NCBI RefSeq assembly: GCF_043290135.1
Contig: NC_134710.1
Span: 8,386,821-8,450,820 of the forward strand
Reading direction: 5' to 3'
DNA from: Rhipicephalus microplus
Lineage: Eukaryota; Arthropoda; Arachnida; Ixodida; Ixodidae
DNA: 64,000 bases
In this document: positions 21,350-33,389 of the stretch, piece by piece
Position numbering within the stretch: position 1 is the first letter of the stretch
How the letters are laid out: each line of letters starts with the position of its first letter
Notes under the pieces: generated by a model
Database searches by the model: none
What the model was told of the DNA's origin: nothing
What the model saw: only the letters and a program-made list of their open reading frames with translations
Position numbers and translations under genes: made by a program

Positions 21350-21816
21350 AATGCAGTTCTAAACTAGGTACAGAATCGGCGGCAGCATTGTTTGGAGCTG
21401 CTGTGCGTGACGTCACGGATAAGATTCCAATTCAATGCGCAAAAGTCTAATCAGAGGTGAATGAAAAAAAAACACGTCTTGCTGGTGTTAGGCTAAGGTT
21501 ACCATATCCTGTATTGTGAAAATTAAAGCGCAATTCTGGCACTGCATTTCTCAGTAACCCAGTGAAAAATCATCTGATGTAAAGCCCAATAACCTAATAA
21601 TATGTAATATCTGGCACAGTTACCTTGCTGCATTTGACACCCATAATGTGTTTTGGTCCTTTAGGCTTGATACACACACTTCTAATGCACATTGTCACTT
21701 CATAAGGATTGAGCTGTGAAAGTATAAAGTAGATAAGCAACGAAAATTTCCTCTGTTTCCATTTACACATACCAGGTATCCGATAATACGAGCTATAGCC
21801 ATGGTGAAGTGTATAT

Positions 21817-21969
21817 TGTCACGCGCTAAGAGCTCGAACGAACGTACAAAGGGATGCGACTGTCCAAAATCTCAGAGACAAAGAAGGACGCCAGTTGTTC
21901 GTCTTCGTCTTCCTCGTTCACCAGCACAGAACTGACCCACTGTTCACTGGCACAGAACACCAGGTGACA
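21817..21969 (-). repeat. 3' LTR of the Gypsy element
   Basis: 153 bp copy of the right LTR. The neighbouring purine tract (minus strand GGGAGGAGGAGTAA, 21970-21983) serves as the PPT. Confidence 0.9.
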
Positions 21970-22165
21970 TTACTCCTCCTCCCAAGAGAGCATCGACCCG
22001 ATGCTCAAACAAAAGTGTGCACAGCAGTGGGTCGAAGTAGGTAACATAAGGAAAGATTAAACAAATTAGTGCACGAGAGAAAATGCGTCCTGTGCCCGGC
22101 AATCAGAAATAAACGGCATTCACTGTTCACATGAAGAGTTCACTGGCACCAGAAGAAAATTCGCA

Positions 22166-25100
22166 TCAGCGCGTAAAGTATGGTTTTAGGCGGACTACGT
22201 GTACAGTCTCTGGGCGTGGTAACCTGCGCTGGGATGATGGCGAGCCTCCGTCTGGAACCACTTCGTAGTTCACGTCGCTCACACGTCTGAGTACTTTGTA
22301 AGTTCCAAAGTACTTCCTCAAGAGTTTCTCACTGAGACCTCGCCGCCTAATGGGTGTCCGAACCCAAACTTGGTCACCAGGTTCATAATTAACTTCTCGA
22401 TGATGGGTGTTGTACCGCCGTGCATCTGCGCACTGTTGAGTTCAGATGTGCACACGGGCCAGTTGACGTGCTTCCTCAGCACGCTGAATGTACTCATTGA
22501 TGTCGGGGGCTAATTGGTCGAGCTTGTCGATGTCCTCATATGGAATCATGGCGTCCAGCATAGTTCTAACATCTCGACCATAAACGAGCCGGAATGGTGT
22601 GAAGCGTGTAGTTTCCTGCGTTGCAGTGTTATACGCAAATGTTACGTACGGCAGGATGTCGTCCCACGTTTCGTGCTGCACATCCACGTACAGAGAGATC
22701 ATGTCAGCTAGCGTTTTATTTAGCCTTTCTGTTAAACCATTACTCTGAGGGTGATACGCTGTGGTCTTTCGATGGGTTGTGTAACTCAACCTGAAGATAT
22801 CATCCAAGAGTTTCGCTGTGAATGATGTCCCTCGATCAGTGATGACATGTGACGGGGCGCCATGCCGTAGCACAATTTGATGTATAAAAAAACTGGCAAC
22901 TTCAGATGCGGTCCCTCGTGGCAACGCTTTCGTCTCAGCGTAACGTGTCAAATAATCGGTTGCGACAATAATCCATTTGTTGCCAGAAGAAGACAAAGGA
23001 AACAGGCCTAGAAGGTCCATCCCCACTTGTTCAAACGGTGTACGTGGTGGATCGATCGGTTGTAGATGGCCTGCAGGCTTTAAATGTGGTGTCTTGCGAC
23101 GCTGGCATTCACGGCATCCCTTCACATTGCGTTTGACACAGGCAGACATTTTAGGCCAGTAGTAGAGTTGTCGCACCCATCCATAGTTCTCGAGTAGCCC
23201 AGATGGCCAGATGTGGGCTCGTCGTGGCAAGCTAATAAGACGTCATCGCGGAGGGCTTCAGGCACGACGAGAAGATGAGATCTGTCACCAGCACCGGCGT
23301 TCCTTTTGTATAAGACGCCATTTCGTAAGCAAAATGATGGCAACGTTCGCAACATCCGACGAGGAATGGGCGCAGTGCCACCTTCTAAATGATCTATAAT
23401 CATTCTTAGATTGGCGTCATTTCGTTGATGCGACATCAGATCCGGTCCGCTGACAGTTGCCACGAAGGCGCCGTCCTCTTCTGCGCTAGTACTGGCGGAT
23501 TGAAGAGGTGCTCGTGATAGCGTGTCGGCGTCTTCGTGCTTTTTGCCTGACTTGTACACGATGGTGACATCAAATTCCTGAAGGCGCAGACTCCATCGTG
23601 CTAATCTTCCTGAAGGGTCTCGTAGATTGGTCAACCAGCACAAAGCATGATGGTCAGTCACCACTTTAAATGGTTTTCCATAGAGATATGGCCTAAACTT
23701 TGTAATTGCGCAAATGACCGCGAGACATTCTTTCTCTGATGTGGAATAGTTAGATTCTGCGCAAGACAGTGTACGACTTGCGTAGGCTATTACCCGTTCA
23801 ATGCCATCTTGTCTTTGTACCAAAATAGCTCCAAGACCAATATTGCTGGCATCAGTGCGTACTTCAGTGTCAGCATCTTCATCGAAGTGGCCGAGCACGG
23901 GAGGGAAAGAGAGCCGGTGCTGTAGTTCCGCAAAGGCAGTCTGCTGTTTGTCAGCCCAGACAAATGGTGTGTCGTCACGCGTGAGGGGTAATAGTGGCTC
24001 CGCAATGTTAGAGAAATTTTCAATAAAGCGCCGGTAATAAGCGCACAGACCCAGAAATCGTCGAAGACTTTTCTTGTCATTTGGAGGTGGAAAAGCGGTG
24101 ACGGCAGCAGTTTTGTCAGGATCAGGCCGAACACCAACGGCGCTCACGACGTGACCAAGAAACTTTAATTCTTCGTAGCCGAAATGACATTTCTCAGACT
24201 TGAGTGTGAGATCGGCCGATCTAATGGCTTCGAGCACATTCCGAAGGCGACGAAGATGCTCGTCAAACGTTTCTGAAAACACAACGACATCATCGAGGTA
24301 GACGAGACAGCTTTTCACTTGAGGTCTGCCAGGACGGTGTCCATCATTTGCTGGAATGTGGCTGGAGCGGAACAAAGACCGAAAGTGAGCACTTTTAATT
24401 CATAAAGGTCATCCGGCGTTACAAAAGCGGTCTTTTCCCGGTCACGTTCATCGACCTCTATTTGCCAATAACCGGTCTTCAAGTCGACGGACGAAAAATA
24501 CTTTGCGCGTCGCAGCTTGTCCAGAGAATCATCGACTCTGGGCAACGGGTACACGTCTTTCTTTGTGACATTGTTCAACTTTCTGTAGTCGACACAAAAG
24601 CGAAGCGTGCCATCTTTATTTTTCACAAGAACGACTGGTGATGACCAAGGGCTGCTTGAAGGCTGTATCACGCCATCCTGAAGCATTTCCTTAACTTGCG
24701 TTTGAATCGCGTGCCGTTTGGTTGGCGAAACACGGTAAGGCTGCTGCCGTATGGGATGCGCGTTGTCGTAGGTGATAATACGGTGTTTTGTTATCGGTGT
24801 TTGACGTATCTTTGAAGAACGTGCAAAGCATGTGTGGAACTCCAGCAACAGCTCGCTCAAACGCTGCTTGTTCGCTTCAGAAAGCGTTGGATTGATGTCG
24901 ACGCTGCGGAAAGGCGCTTCAGCAGTGCCAATGGCCTCGGAAGCAAAACACTCTGTGACATTGGCGACTGGGTCGGCGTAGGCGATGACAGTTCCAGGAA
25001 AAAGGTGCCGGTGCTCGTAGCTGAAGTTTGTGACAAAAACGTTGCAGTGATCATCACGAAGGTCGACAAGGCTTCTCGCTACGCAAGCATCCTGAGACAG

Positions 25101-25735
25101 CAAAAGCGAGTGATTGCTTTCTACGACTGCTTCACCGTGCATCACTCCGTCCCACGCCACCTGAACCACAACAGTTGCACGGGGTGGTAACGTGACAGCG
25201 TCGTCGACGACGCGAAGAGACACTCGGGAGTGGCTGGGGTCGGCGTAAACTGTTGTGGCGTTTGTGGTCGCAAAAGTGACTAGACGTCGTCGAATGTCAA
25301 TTATAGCACCATGCTCCCTGAGAAAATCCATGCCAATGATGAGGTCTCGAGAACACTGCCGGAGAACGCTCAAACTGGCAACAAATGTACAACCGCGGAC
25401 TTGCAGTCTTGCCGTGCACATACCGAGTGGCGTGACGATATGCCCGCCAGCTGTACGAATCGGCGTTCGGTTCCAAGGCGTCGTTACTTTCTTGAGAAGG
25501 GCGGCCAGCTTTTCGCTAATTATGGAATAGTCCGCACCAGTGTCCACTAAGGCGCTGACTTCACGACCATCTAGCAGAACAGGAATATCTAAGGAAACTC
25601 TTCCGCAATCAGCCGGTGGTGTCGTTGTCGATGTATCGTCGGTACCTTCAGTCCGCGTCGATAGGGGGTCTTGAGCATGACTAGTCTGAGCGGCCTTGCC
25701 CCTGAAGGTCGCTGAGGCTAGTTTTCCCGATCCCG
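22166..25735 (-). pseudogene. pol: Gypsy Pol polyprotein (PR-RT-RH-IN) with three defects
   Basis: In order: aspartic protease (LVDTGADYSII); reverse transcriptase (PSSSPWSSPVVLVKNKDG, then VYLDDVVVFSE); RNase H (TDASNIGLGAIL, then VTDHHALCWL); integrase HHCC finger (HDEPTSGHLG ... CRECQ) and DDE core (D in GMDLLG, D in VITDRGTSF, E in HPQSNGLTERLN); then a C-terminal GPF/chromo-less domain ending at the stop 22166-22168. Defects: a single-base deletion near 24,317, just before YLDD; a frameshift near 23,185, in the integrase finger; and an in-frame TGA at 22442-22444. All catalytic motifs are otherwise present. The protein would process Gag-Pol, copy the RNA and integrate the DNA; as read, it is inactive. 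Confidence 0.92.
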
Positions 25736-27166
25736 ACGCGGGCTAGGTGACTGGCCCTGCGTCATGCCCGAATAGGTGCGATGATTCGGCGGGAACCGCC
25801 GCGGTGATGGAGAGCGTGAGTGGTGCCGAGATGTCGATCTGCGCTGCTGAGCAACGTAGCCAGCGATTTCTGAAGGCCGCTGGCCGAACCTAGGAGGTAG
25901 GGAGTTGGCCGAAAAACCACGAAGTCCCAGCTCTCGATAAGTGCACTGTCGGTAGATGTGCCCAGGTTCACCACAGTGGTAGCAAAGGATACGTCGATCG
26001 GGGGCCCGCCACACGTCCGATTTTCGTGGAATCGGTCGGTGGTCACTGAGGTACGGGCCCGCTTGGACTGCCTGAAGCATGGCTGGGGCTTTGGTATAAG
26101 GCGGACTGAAATGTGGTACAGGTGGGCGCAGAGTTTGATCTGCCGGAAGCACGGCAGGGGCCGCGGTGGGAAGCGGAGGCACAGGTGGTGCTGGCTGGAG
26201 CAGAGTTTGCGCATACGACATGCGAGGGAAGTCATTTAGGGGCCGCGGCTCTGTCTGACAGGACGGTTCTCGTAGTGCCTGCTGAACTTCATCTCGGACG
26301 ATGCCGGACAAAGAACTGACAGTGGCCGCCGAGGGTACAGATAACTTCTGCAGTTCTTCGCGAATTACAGAGCGTATGAGCTCTCGGAAGAAGTCGTCGT
26401 TGGCCCCAAAACCACCCATGTAGTCCGTAGCAGAAGCAAAGTTCACTTGTCGCTCGTACGTCTGGGTCCGTTGCCGAAGCGTGCTTTCAATCAGGACGGC
26501 TTCAGCAAGAAACTCTGACGTAGTCTTGGTGGGGCTGCGTACAAGACCACTGAACAACTGCTCCTTCACTCCACGCATCAGGTATCGCACCTTCTTCTCT
26601 TTCGGCATGTGAGGGTCGGCTCGTCGAAAAAGACGCGTCATGTCCTCAACATACATTGCTACGCCTTCATTTGGCATTTGCATACGGCACTGGAGTTCAC
26701 GTTCAGCTCGCTCTCGGCGATCGGGACTCGCATACGTTTCGAGAAGCCGGCGTTTGAAGTCCACCCATGACGTGAACACACCTGCCCGGTTTTCGTACCA
26801 AACACGTGCCCCGTCATTCAAGCTGAAGTAGACATGTCGGAGCTTGTCTGTGTCATCCCACATGTTATGAGCGGCAACGAAGTCATAGTGGACTAGCCAA
26901 TCTTCTACATCCTCATGGACAGCACCATGAAAGGGATTCGGTGTTCGTGGTTTGAACAGTGTATATTGCAATGGCATTGCGCCTTCCATACCGGCTGTGT
27001 TGGAGTCGCTTGGGACGGCGCTGCCTGGAATAGTTGGGGCCGTCATCTCTTCTGAGAGAAGTCCAAACTCAGGGTCCAGTCCACGGATCCTGCGGCTAGC
27101 ACGGTGAACAGGCATAACCACCGGTATGGGGCTGGAGCTTCTTGTACTGGGAGGGGTTCGGTGCAT
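25718..27166 (-). CDS. gag: Gypsy Gag polyprotein
   Basis: 482 codons from the ATG at 27166. The open frame reaches further up into the LTR without an ATG. The capsid region (about residues 70-250) has the retrotransposon Gag pattern (VEDWLVHYDFVAAHNMW, KKVRYLMRGVKEQLF). A single CCHC zinc knuckle, CYHCGEPGHIYRQC, lies near residue 405. The C-terminus is Ser/Arg-rich (RRSTSRHHSRSPSPRR). The frame is uninterrupted. Gag assembles the cytoplasmic particle in which reverse transcription occurs. The pol frame overlaps the gag end in the -1 frame near a GGGAAAAC tract just before the gag stop, so a ribosomal frameshift is likely, though unproven. Confidence 0.93.
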   Translation of the reverse strand: MHRTPPSTRSSSPIPVVMPVHRASRRIRGLDPEFGLLSEEMTAPTIPGSAVPSDSNTAGMEGAMPLQYTLFKPRTPNPFHGAVHEDVEDWLVHYDFVAAHNMWDDTDKLRHVYFSLNDGARVWYENRAGVFTSWVDFKRRLLETYASPDRRERAERELQCRMQMPNEGVAMYVEDMTRLFRRADPHMPKEKKVRYLMRGVKEQLFSGLVRSPTKTTSEFLAEAVLIESTLRQRTQTYERQVNFASATDYMGGFGANDDFFRELIRSVIREELQKLSVPSAATVSSLSGIVRDEVQQALREPSCQTEPRPLNDFPRMSYAQTLLQPAPPVPPLPTAAPAVLPADQTLRPPVPHFSPPYTKAPAMLQAVQAGPYLSDHRPIPRKSDVWRAPDRRILCYHCGEPGHIYRQCTYRELGLRGFSANSLPPRFGQRPSEIAGYVAQQRRSTSRHHSRSPSPRRFPPNHRTYSGMTQGQSPSPRRDREN

Positions 27167-27172
27167 AGGGTA

Positions 27173-27188
27173 CCCAGCACCTCCACCA
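27173..27188 (-). promoter_or_regulatory. Primer-binding site of the Gypsy element
   Basis: The minus strand reads TGGTGGAGGTGCTGGG two bases inside the 5' LTR. A PBS starts with TGG, the complement of the tRNA CCA end. The tRNA is not identified. A near-identical motif lies at 36,634. Confidence 0.55.
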
Positions 27189-27190
27189 GT

Positions 27191-27354
27191 TGTCACGCGC
27201 TAAGAGCTCGAACGAACGTACAAAGGGACGCGACTGTCCAAAATCTCAGAGACAAAGAAGGACGTCTCCGCTGGCAGGGTTGTTCGTCTTCGTCTTCCTC
27301 GTTCACCGGCACAGAACTGACCCACTGTTCACTGGCACAGAACACCAGGTGACA
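27191..27354 (-). repeat. 5' LTR of the Gypsy element
   Basis: 164 bp, TG...CA ends on the minus strand. It differs from the other LTR mainly by a short indel (a CCGCTGGCAGGG-type block around 27268-27280) and a few substitutions, which suggests a fairly recent insertion. Confidence 0.9.
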
Positions 27355-28814
27355 ATATGCAGATTCAGCAGCGCTACAACATGCTTATAGCTTATGCGTA
27401 GTCGCATATATCACTTGGAGATCATGCGCCTTATTTTTCCGCACGCCGCGCATACGCTGAGATGTACCCACTCGCAGATGATTACTTCAAATGCATTTTT
27501 ACCTCGACTAAAAATGTCAAATCGTAAAGTTCCATCGACAACCGGTTACTGCAACCAGCCCACAACGAATACCAGTGTTTTTGCAAACAGGACACATTGC
27601 GTTATTCACACTGCACACACCACGCACAATATTCCCTGTTTCACCGTCTGTAAACGTGAACCAATATTGACGATGCCTTTCAACGCACACTACCCGCCAC
27701 TCAACACTGCACATTTTCGAAGACGATGCCGCTGTTCCTCACACAGGCTGCCACGTGTGTTCACTTCTCCGAGTTAAACAGCCAGCCAGCGTGGCAAATA
27801 TTTCATCACGCACTTTACCACACACCTAGATGTTCTCTGACACATACCACAGCTAATTTTGCCACTGTTAAATGAAGACTAAGCCTTGAAAAATTAAAGA
27901 AAAACTTGCCCCAAGCACCGAGCGAGTGCACCCTACTCAGCCCCCGGCGGGAGTGTTTTGCCAACCACCGCCTTGCACATGCACCTGTGAGGTCACGCTG
28001 TGACGTACCCCAGTAGAAGTATACTGCTTTTCAAAATAGAAACTGCGTGGTGCGTAGCGCTGTAATATTCAGAAAACGTGATCGCTGCGGTCTAATCTAC
28101 GAATTGCCGAGCTTGTATGGGGGTGTGGGGAAAAAGGAGCGCGCGAGAAATCCTGACACTGGAATCCTCCTCACACTCTTTCTTTTCCCTCTTCCATGCG
28201 ATGCGAAAGAGGGATAACCTTTTCCGGCGCGCAAAACGAGTTTCACCTCCCTCAGCGAGGGAATATACTCTCGTCGGGGAAGAGAAACCGGGACTGTGAA
28301 AAAAAATTGGGGGACCCTTAAGCTTCGCCTTTCAGAGATATACACGATAGCGAAATCCAGCCCCTAGTGCACCCTTCAACCGCGAAGTGCATACTTGTTA
28401 ATGTTTTGTTACACACCACACACACACGCGCGCGCACACAGTAGATTGTACCAGCATTTGCGCGCGAATGGCACATGCAGCTTTTTGATACAAAGCAAGA
28501 GTCGCATGGCCTCCAAGATGCACGCCGCGTGCTCGTCATCTCAGAGGCCATAAAGAGTCTCACGATGCCTCGCAGATGGCAGCATATTATCGAGTGTTTG
28601 CTGTTTGCTTGAACAATGCCTCTGGAAAGGCATGATATGTTTTCCACAAAATTGACATAGTGGTCTATTTTTATAGCTGTTTCAATGTTCCCGTGTGTTT
28701 TTGGTGGCGATGGCTGCACTACCGGCCTTTTTTGGCGTAGTTTGAGGCCTCCTAAATGCGCCTACAAATTGCCGAGTGGGCTCGTTTTCGTCGTGGCACT
28801 TGTCGAACAAAATA
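27355..28814. other. Intergenic, no recognised gene
   Basis: A CpG-rich purine/pyrimidine block lies at 28,090-28,320 and a (CA)n/(CG)n tract at 28,418-28,440. It may contain an old element. No motif-bearing frame. Confidence 0.4.
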
Positions 28815-28935
28815 TGTTAAAGGGTTCTAAAACACTTTTTCAAGTAACCATGGAATGAACTCACTAGAAGAGCTTATTGCCTCACGACTTCCAACGCCGC
28901 AAAAATTTTAAGAATTCGTCCAGTGCGCGTTTGTC
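28815..28935 (+). repeat. Second copy of the P/THAP-element 5' block
   Basis: It matches 18,250-18,360 over about 110 bp (TTTTTCAAGTAACCATGGAATG, split by substitutions; CGCCGCAAAAATTTTAAGAA). No THAP start was found downstream. Confidence 0.5.
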
Positions 28936-29901
28936 GCATGCTACAATTGCATTCTCTCGTCCCGGCGAAAGCGCTGGAAGCTAAACAGGGAGGGGTAGCA
29001 GGGGCAAAGTATGTCACCCGCGCCTCGTGACCTTGAGCCCTTCTTTTTTTCTCATCGAATGCGCGGCTGTTTCAGTGTGATCGCGCTTGCACGCTTGACA
29101 AGTCCCGCGGCGATTTCTGTAACGAGCTTTTTCACTCGCGAACGATTTTTCGCTCACAACCAACGGGGCCGACGACGGAATTTCTGCGACACGAGCTCTG
29201 GAGTTTTGCGGACACGCAGTTGCAACCAATTACGACTACACCGTACGAAACAACTGATGAGCTAAATATAAGATGTATTTGCATATTGAACACCCAGAAA
29301 AAGAGCTACGAATGAAACACTTTAATGCGCAGCAAGCGAGAAATTGATGGAGAATGCAACTGCAAAGCGAAAACCACCAGGGCCATTCAAGCCGGATAAA
29401 GCGAGCTTTGTACCACTGATCGCATAGATAGTTCAAGTATGCACTTGGTTTAGGGCTTGCCTCGAACTAGATATCATTCAATGCTCACTTGCACTTAAAT
29501 TTCCAGGTGCAGCACGCCGAAATAAAAATTAAACATATTTTGGCATTCTGCCCGCATTTCGTTTTGACGAGCTTCCTACTTTTATGAAGCGTGCTTGGAT
29601 TGAAGGAAGAAGCTTGCCAGGTCTTTAATTTTCAAGAAACCGCGCCTCAAGACCGACGAAAGAAGAGGGCCTGTTCATGTTCGCTTGCGGATGGCTCTCT
29701 GAGCACTACCCAATTATGGCCGGCGCGGCAACGGGGGCGCTGGTAGCGTCGTTTTTCGCAGCGCCACCTGGGCAGAGTCTGACGTCTGTCAAACGAGCGT
29801 GCTGACAGGCAGACGCTCTCTCAGGTACCGGCGTCGAAAGGACGAGCCCGGAACCCTCTGGGAGCCAAGGACGACTACGACGGAGGTGTAAGCGTTGTAA
29901 G
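28936..29901. other. GC-rich stretch, no recognised gene
   Basis: Several motif-free frames. The part just right of 29,800 may belong to the LTR-like repeat that follows. Confidence 0.35.
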
Positions 29902-30816
29902 GGGTAGAGAAGTTGATGGTAAATACGGCGGGTTGTTTCTTTAAGGTAGCTGGCTTCTCGCCGTCGTCCACATAGCCGATCTTCGCCAGTGAGAAGATGC
30001 GTTAAGGAGAGGTAGAACGAACGATTTATTTTATTTACATTATTGAAGAAGGAAAGGAACTGTACAGGGATCCAAAAGACCCCTCACTATGTACAAGAGA
30101 GGTTCAGCTCGCGCTTCCGTACAAATTCCGCACATGATGCAGCTCGAGATTCGGCACAACATTCAGCTCAATTTACAAAGATGCTTCGGCTTTTATAGCC
30201 CACCGTCACCGCCGTCCGAAGGAGGCGCTGATCACTCTTGCCACACAGCAGGGGACGAAGTCTTAGTGGTCCACCCACCAGAAAGGGTGCATATATTGCA
30301 CCACTCAGCTGGGCGTACAGTCCAATGGTAACAGGAACGCACCACACAAACGGGCACCTGGCCCACGCCTTGAAGGCACCGCAGGGCGAGGAGGTGGAGC
30401 CCGGAGAGGGAAAGTTGAGCTCCTCTGGGGAGATGGCCGCTAACTCGACCGTCAGCAGCGGTCCACGCTCCTTTCAGCTTCAGGCAGGCCCAACGCTCGA
30501 TTCCGTTGAACAGCTTTTTCGACGTGTTACCACGCTTCCGGGCTGTCGGTACGCTGAGATAGCCTCGCGTAGATGACAAAAGTTGAGTCTTAAGGAGGCC
30601 CGCCACAGTGGTGCCGTTCCCCCGCAGTACCAGCCCGTTCAACAAAATGCTTGCCTCGCGAAGCTTTCGTTGAGACCCGACTGCTTCCCGGAAAGTCTAC
30701 CGGACAGCGTCCTGCAGAATAGGCGCCGATAGGGTTGAAAGTCTCCCCAGTAGACCGGCTTACGCACAATGGCGTCTGCCCAGACGAATTGCTGGACCAA
30801 ACCTAACAGCTCCTCC
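29902..30816 (-). repeat. Left copy of the 0.9 kb direct repeat (candidate 3' LTR)
   Basis: Collinear with 34545-35523 at high identity. It lacks the 44 bp insertion of the right copy. Confidence 0.7.
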
Positions 30817-32620
30817 GCCGCCCGGAAAATCTCGGCTGGCCAGCGCTCCCAACCACTGGGCACGAAGAGAATGGCTGGTGACGAGGACGATGGCCTGGCT
30901 TGGACCCTCCAGCTGCGAACTTGTAACCAACTCCCAAACCACCTCACAATGATCGACAACAGCAAGGAGAACCCCACAACACCGTATCATGCTGCAGTCG
31001 AGCACATTGGACTCGCTTCTCCAGAAACGTAAACCAATTCTACTCTGAAATTTTGACAGAATTTCGTGCCGCCAAAGTTACAAAAATCATGGATGTGGAG
31101 ATGCTTACCAAAGATGGAGCAATTTGCCGTTCGAGAAAAGCACACAAAGGCAAATACAATTTGGCCCCATGTAACCATAATCACACTCTTTCAAAACTAT
31201 AGCTCTTTCCTGTCATCCGCACTACTATGTTGTAACATCTGCTAACTTCTCACTACCTCAATGAAACACAGCTAACTACTTGATTTTTACACGAATGCTG
31301 CCAGACACTATACACAAAATATCTGTGCACATTCTTCATTTCCTCAATACGTACTTTCAAGGCGTAGTCGGGAGTACCTACTTTTAGGACACCCTGACGC
31401 CAACGAAAACTCACTCACAACAGATCAAACTGCGTCTTATAAATTCTAGAAATGTTTCTCTAGCCTCAAAGTTTGGTGAACGCAATGCTCTCATCTCAAG
31501 TGAGCAATCACTAAAACAACAAAATGAATAAACCTCGCATACGAACACGCTCATTTGCTGAATGTAGCCTTATGTCAGCCCATGTTTTAAAGAACGCACA
31601 GGACTTGTGTTTTGCGCCCAAGCACGACATCATACTCTCATCCAAAGAACGCTTAGCATACTAACACACACCTAACCATAGGTCATATCGCTATAACCTA
31701 GGCACCACTAAACACACATCTGAACGTAAATGTTTACAAGGAACAACACGCAGTGAAAACAACACTGGTTGCCGTACACGTCAAGAGCGCGTAACAAAAC
31801 CTGCGTAAGTTTCGCGCTGAGAACCCTGTGCCAAATGTATTTCAAACGTGAGCATCTCGAAAACAGCTTTTGGTTTTATTCTAAAACCTACCTTAACAAT
31901 GCTCATCTACGCTCTTAAGACATTCTACAACTTCGCGCTACCCAAAAATTGGCACGAAGCATACACACTTCGGCTTCGCTCGACCAACGTTACCACGCTT
32001 TCAAATTTAGCGGGCGAACCAAACTTGATTTACGACTTATGTGCTCTTATCTCAAAGAAAAACTCCTTGCACGTAGTCGGTTGACCCATTCAAGTCACTG
32101 CTTCCACATAAGGCTTAACAATTGAACTCTAAGCTCTTACAAAGCTTACAAAAAGATCTATAGGGGGAAAAAACCGTAACTAAACAAAGTAGCTGTGAAG
32201 ACGACAAAGGAATATTACTTCAAAACCGAAAATAAGCAAACATGCTTCCCAGTAAATTCCTGTGTCACACTCTCCAGCTTACAGCTGTCCCTCGTTCTTC
32301 AATCGTACCCGCGGCGGTCGAGGTCTTGGCGGATTTCGAGAACGCCCGGCACCACAATGTCCACGTCCTACAAGCTGAACAGCGCAGTCACGCCTCATTC
32401 GCGATTTCGGCCTGCTTCTGTCAGATTCGCGGAGGAGACCGGAGCAATGCGCGGGAAAGAGTGGCCATGCCCTCTTTGGGCTCGCTCCTGTGCAGCGTTT
32501 AGCAATTGTGGCCTTTCTTCTAGGACTCCTTCGACACTCTTGTCCGCGCAAAGCCCTAAACCTCTGCCACGAATTCTGTCGCAAGGATGCGCGTTGTGGT
32601 CTACGCCGTTTGCCTCTTAC

Positions 32621-32967
32621 CTGACGATAGTTATAGCGCGAGGACAAAACGACGACACAGAGACAAGAAGGACACGAAAGACACGAGCGCTAACTTCCAA
32701 CTGAGTTTATTGCGCAGAGCACGAAAATATATAGAGGAGACAGTTACCATGTGATAAAAACCATATGGCACAAGAGCAGAACATGAGTAAGAAAACCAAA
32801 AACAAACAACACAAATACAAAGGCACTGAAAAACAGCAAAGAAAAAACCTAGAAGAAACCGAAACAGAAAGGTAAAGCTACCTGCCCGCACCGAATCCTT
32901 CGAGGAACCTGCGTTCCTCGAAGGATCGTCATGCCATACCAACTAGCCCAAGCTGCCACACTTCTAA
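32621..32967 (-). mobile_element. Penelope-derived short insertion with 13 bp target duplication
   Basis: GTTTGCC(T/C)CTTAC flanks it at 32608-32620 and 32968-32980. The ends match the fold-back at 14,588: GTTATAGCGCGAGGACAAAA on one side and CCAACTAGCCCAAGCTGCCA on the other. TAACTTCCAACTGAGTTTAT inside resembles the 3' end of the Penelope at 56,505. A perfect 14 bp-arm hairpin (ATCCTTCGAGGAAC, loop CTGC) sits at 32895-32926. Confidence 0.7.
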
Positions 32968-33389
32968 GTTTGCCCCTTACTTACTGTACGCCACAAAGGC
33001 TCTTTCGTCGAACTGGCCGAAGAGCTAGCCTCTCTTCTCTCTCCCAGATGCTTGCCTCCTCCTTCTTGCCTTCGCTTTGTCGCGCGCGTACGCTTCACTC
33101 TTTTACGGCGACGTTTGCGACCGACCCTTTTCTCATAACTAGGAAATTGACCTCGGGCTGCTTCATCGGTGGAATTGCAACTAAAGGGCGCTTCTGCACT
33201 ACCTTCCATAGTACTTTGGCCGTTCGATTTATTGGCATTGTTGCCATGTCGAGCCGATTTATCTGTGGTAACCCTGTGCTCACGCACCCAACTAAACTGG
33301 CGCCTCCCATTTGATTTCATTTGCGAAGGACCCGCTGATTCCTTTTCTTTCGTCCGGCAGTTGAGAGATATACAAATGAACTTTAACGC

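Larger units (their letters stand above)
21817..27354 (-). mobile_element. Nearly complete Ty3/Gypsy LTR retrotransposon
   Basis: LTRs of 153 and 164 bp (21817-21969, 27191-27354) start TGTCACGCGC and end GGTGACA. ATAT lies on both outer sides (21813-21816 and 27355-27358) as a 4 bp target duplication. On the minus strand the order is 5' LTR (right), PBS, gag, pol (protease, RT, RNase H, integrase), PPT, 3' LTR (left), which is the Ty3/Gypsy order. Pol carries a 1-base deletion, another frameshift and a nonsense codon, so this copy is not autonomous. Confidence 0.95.
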
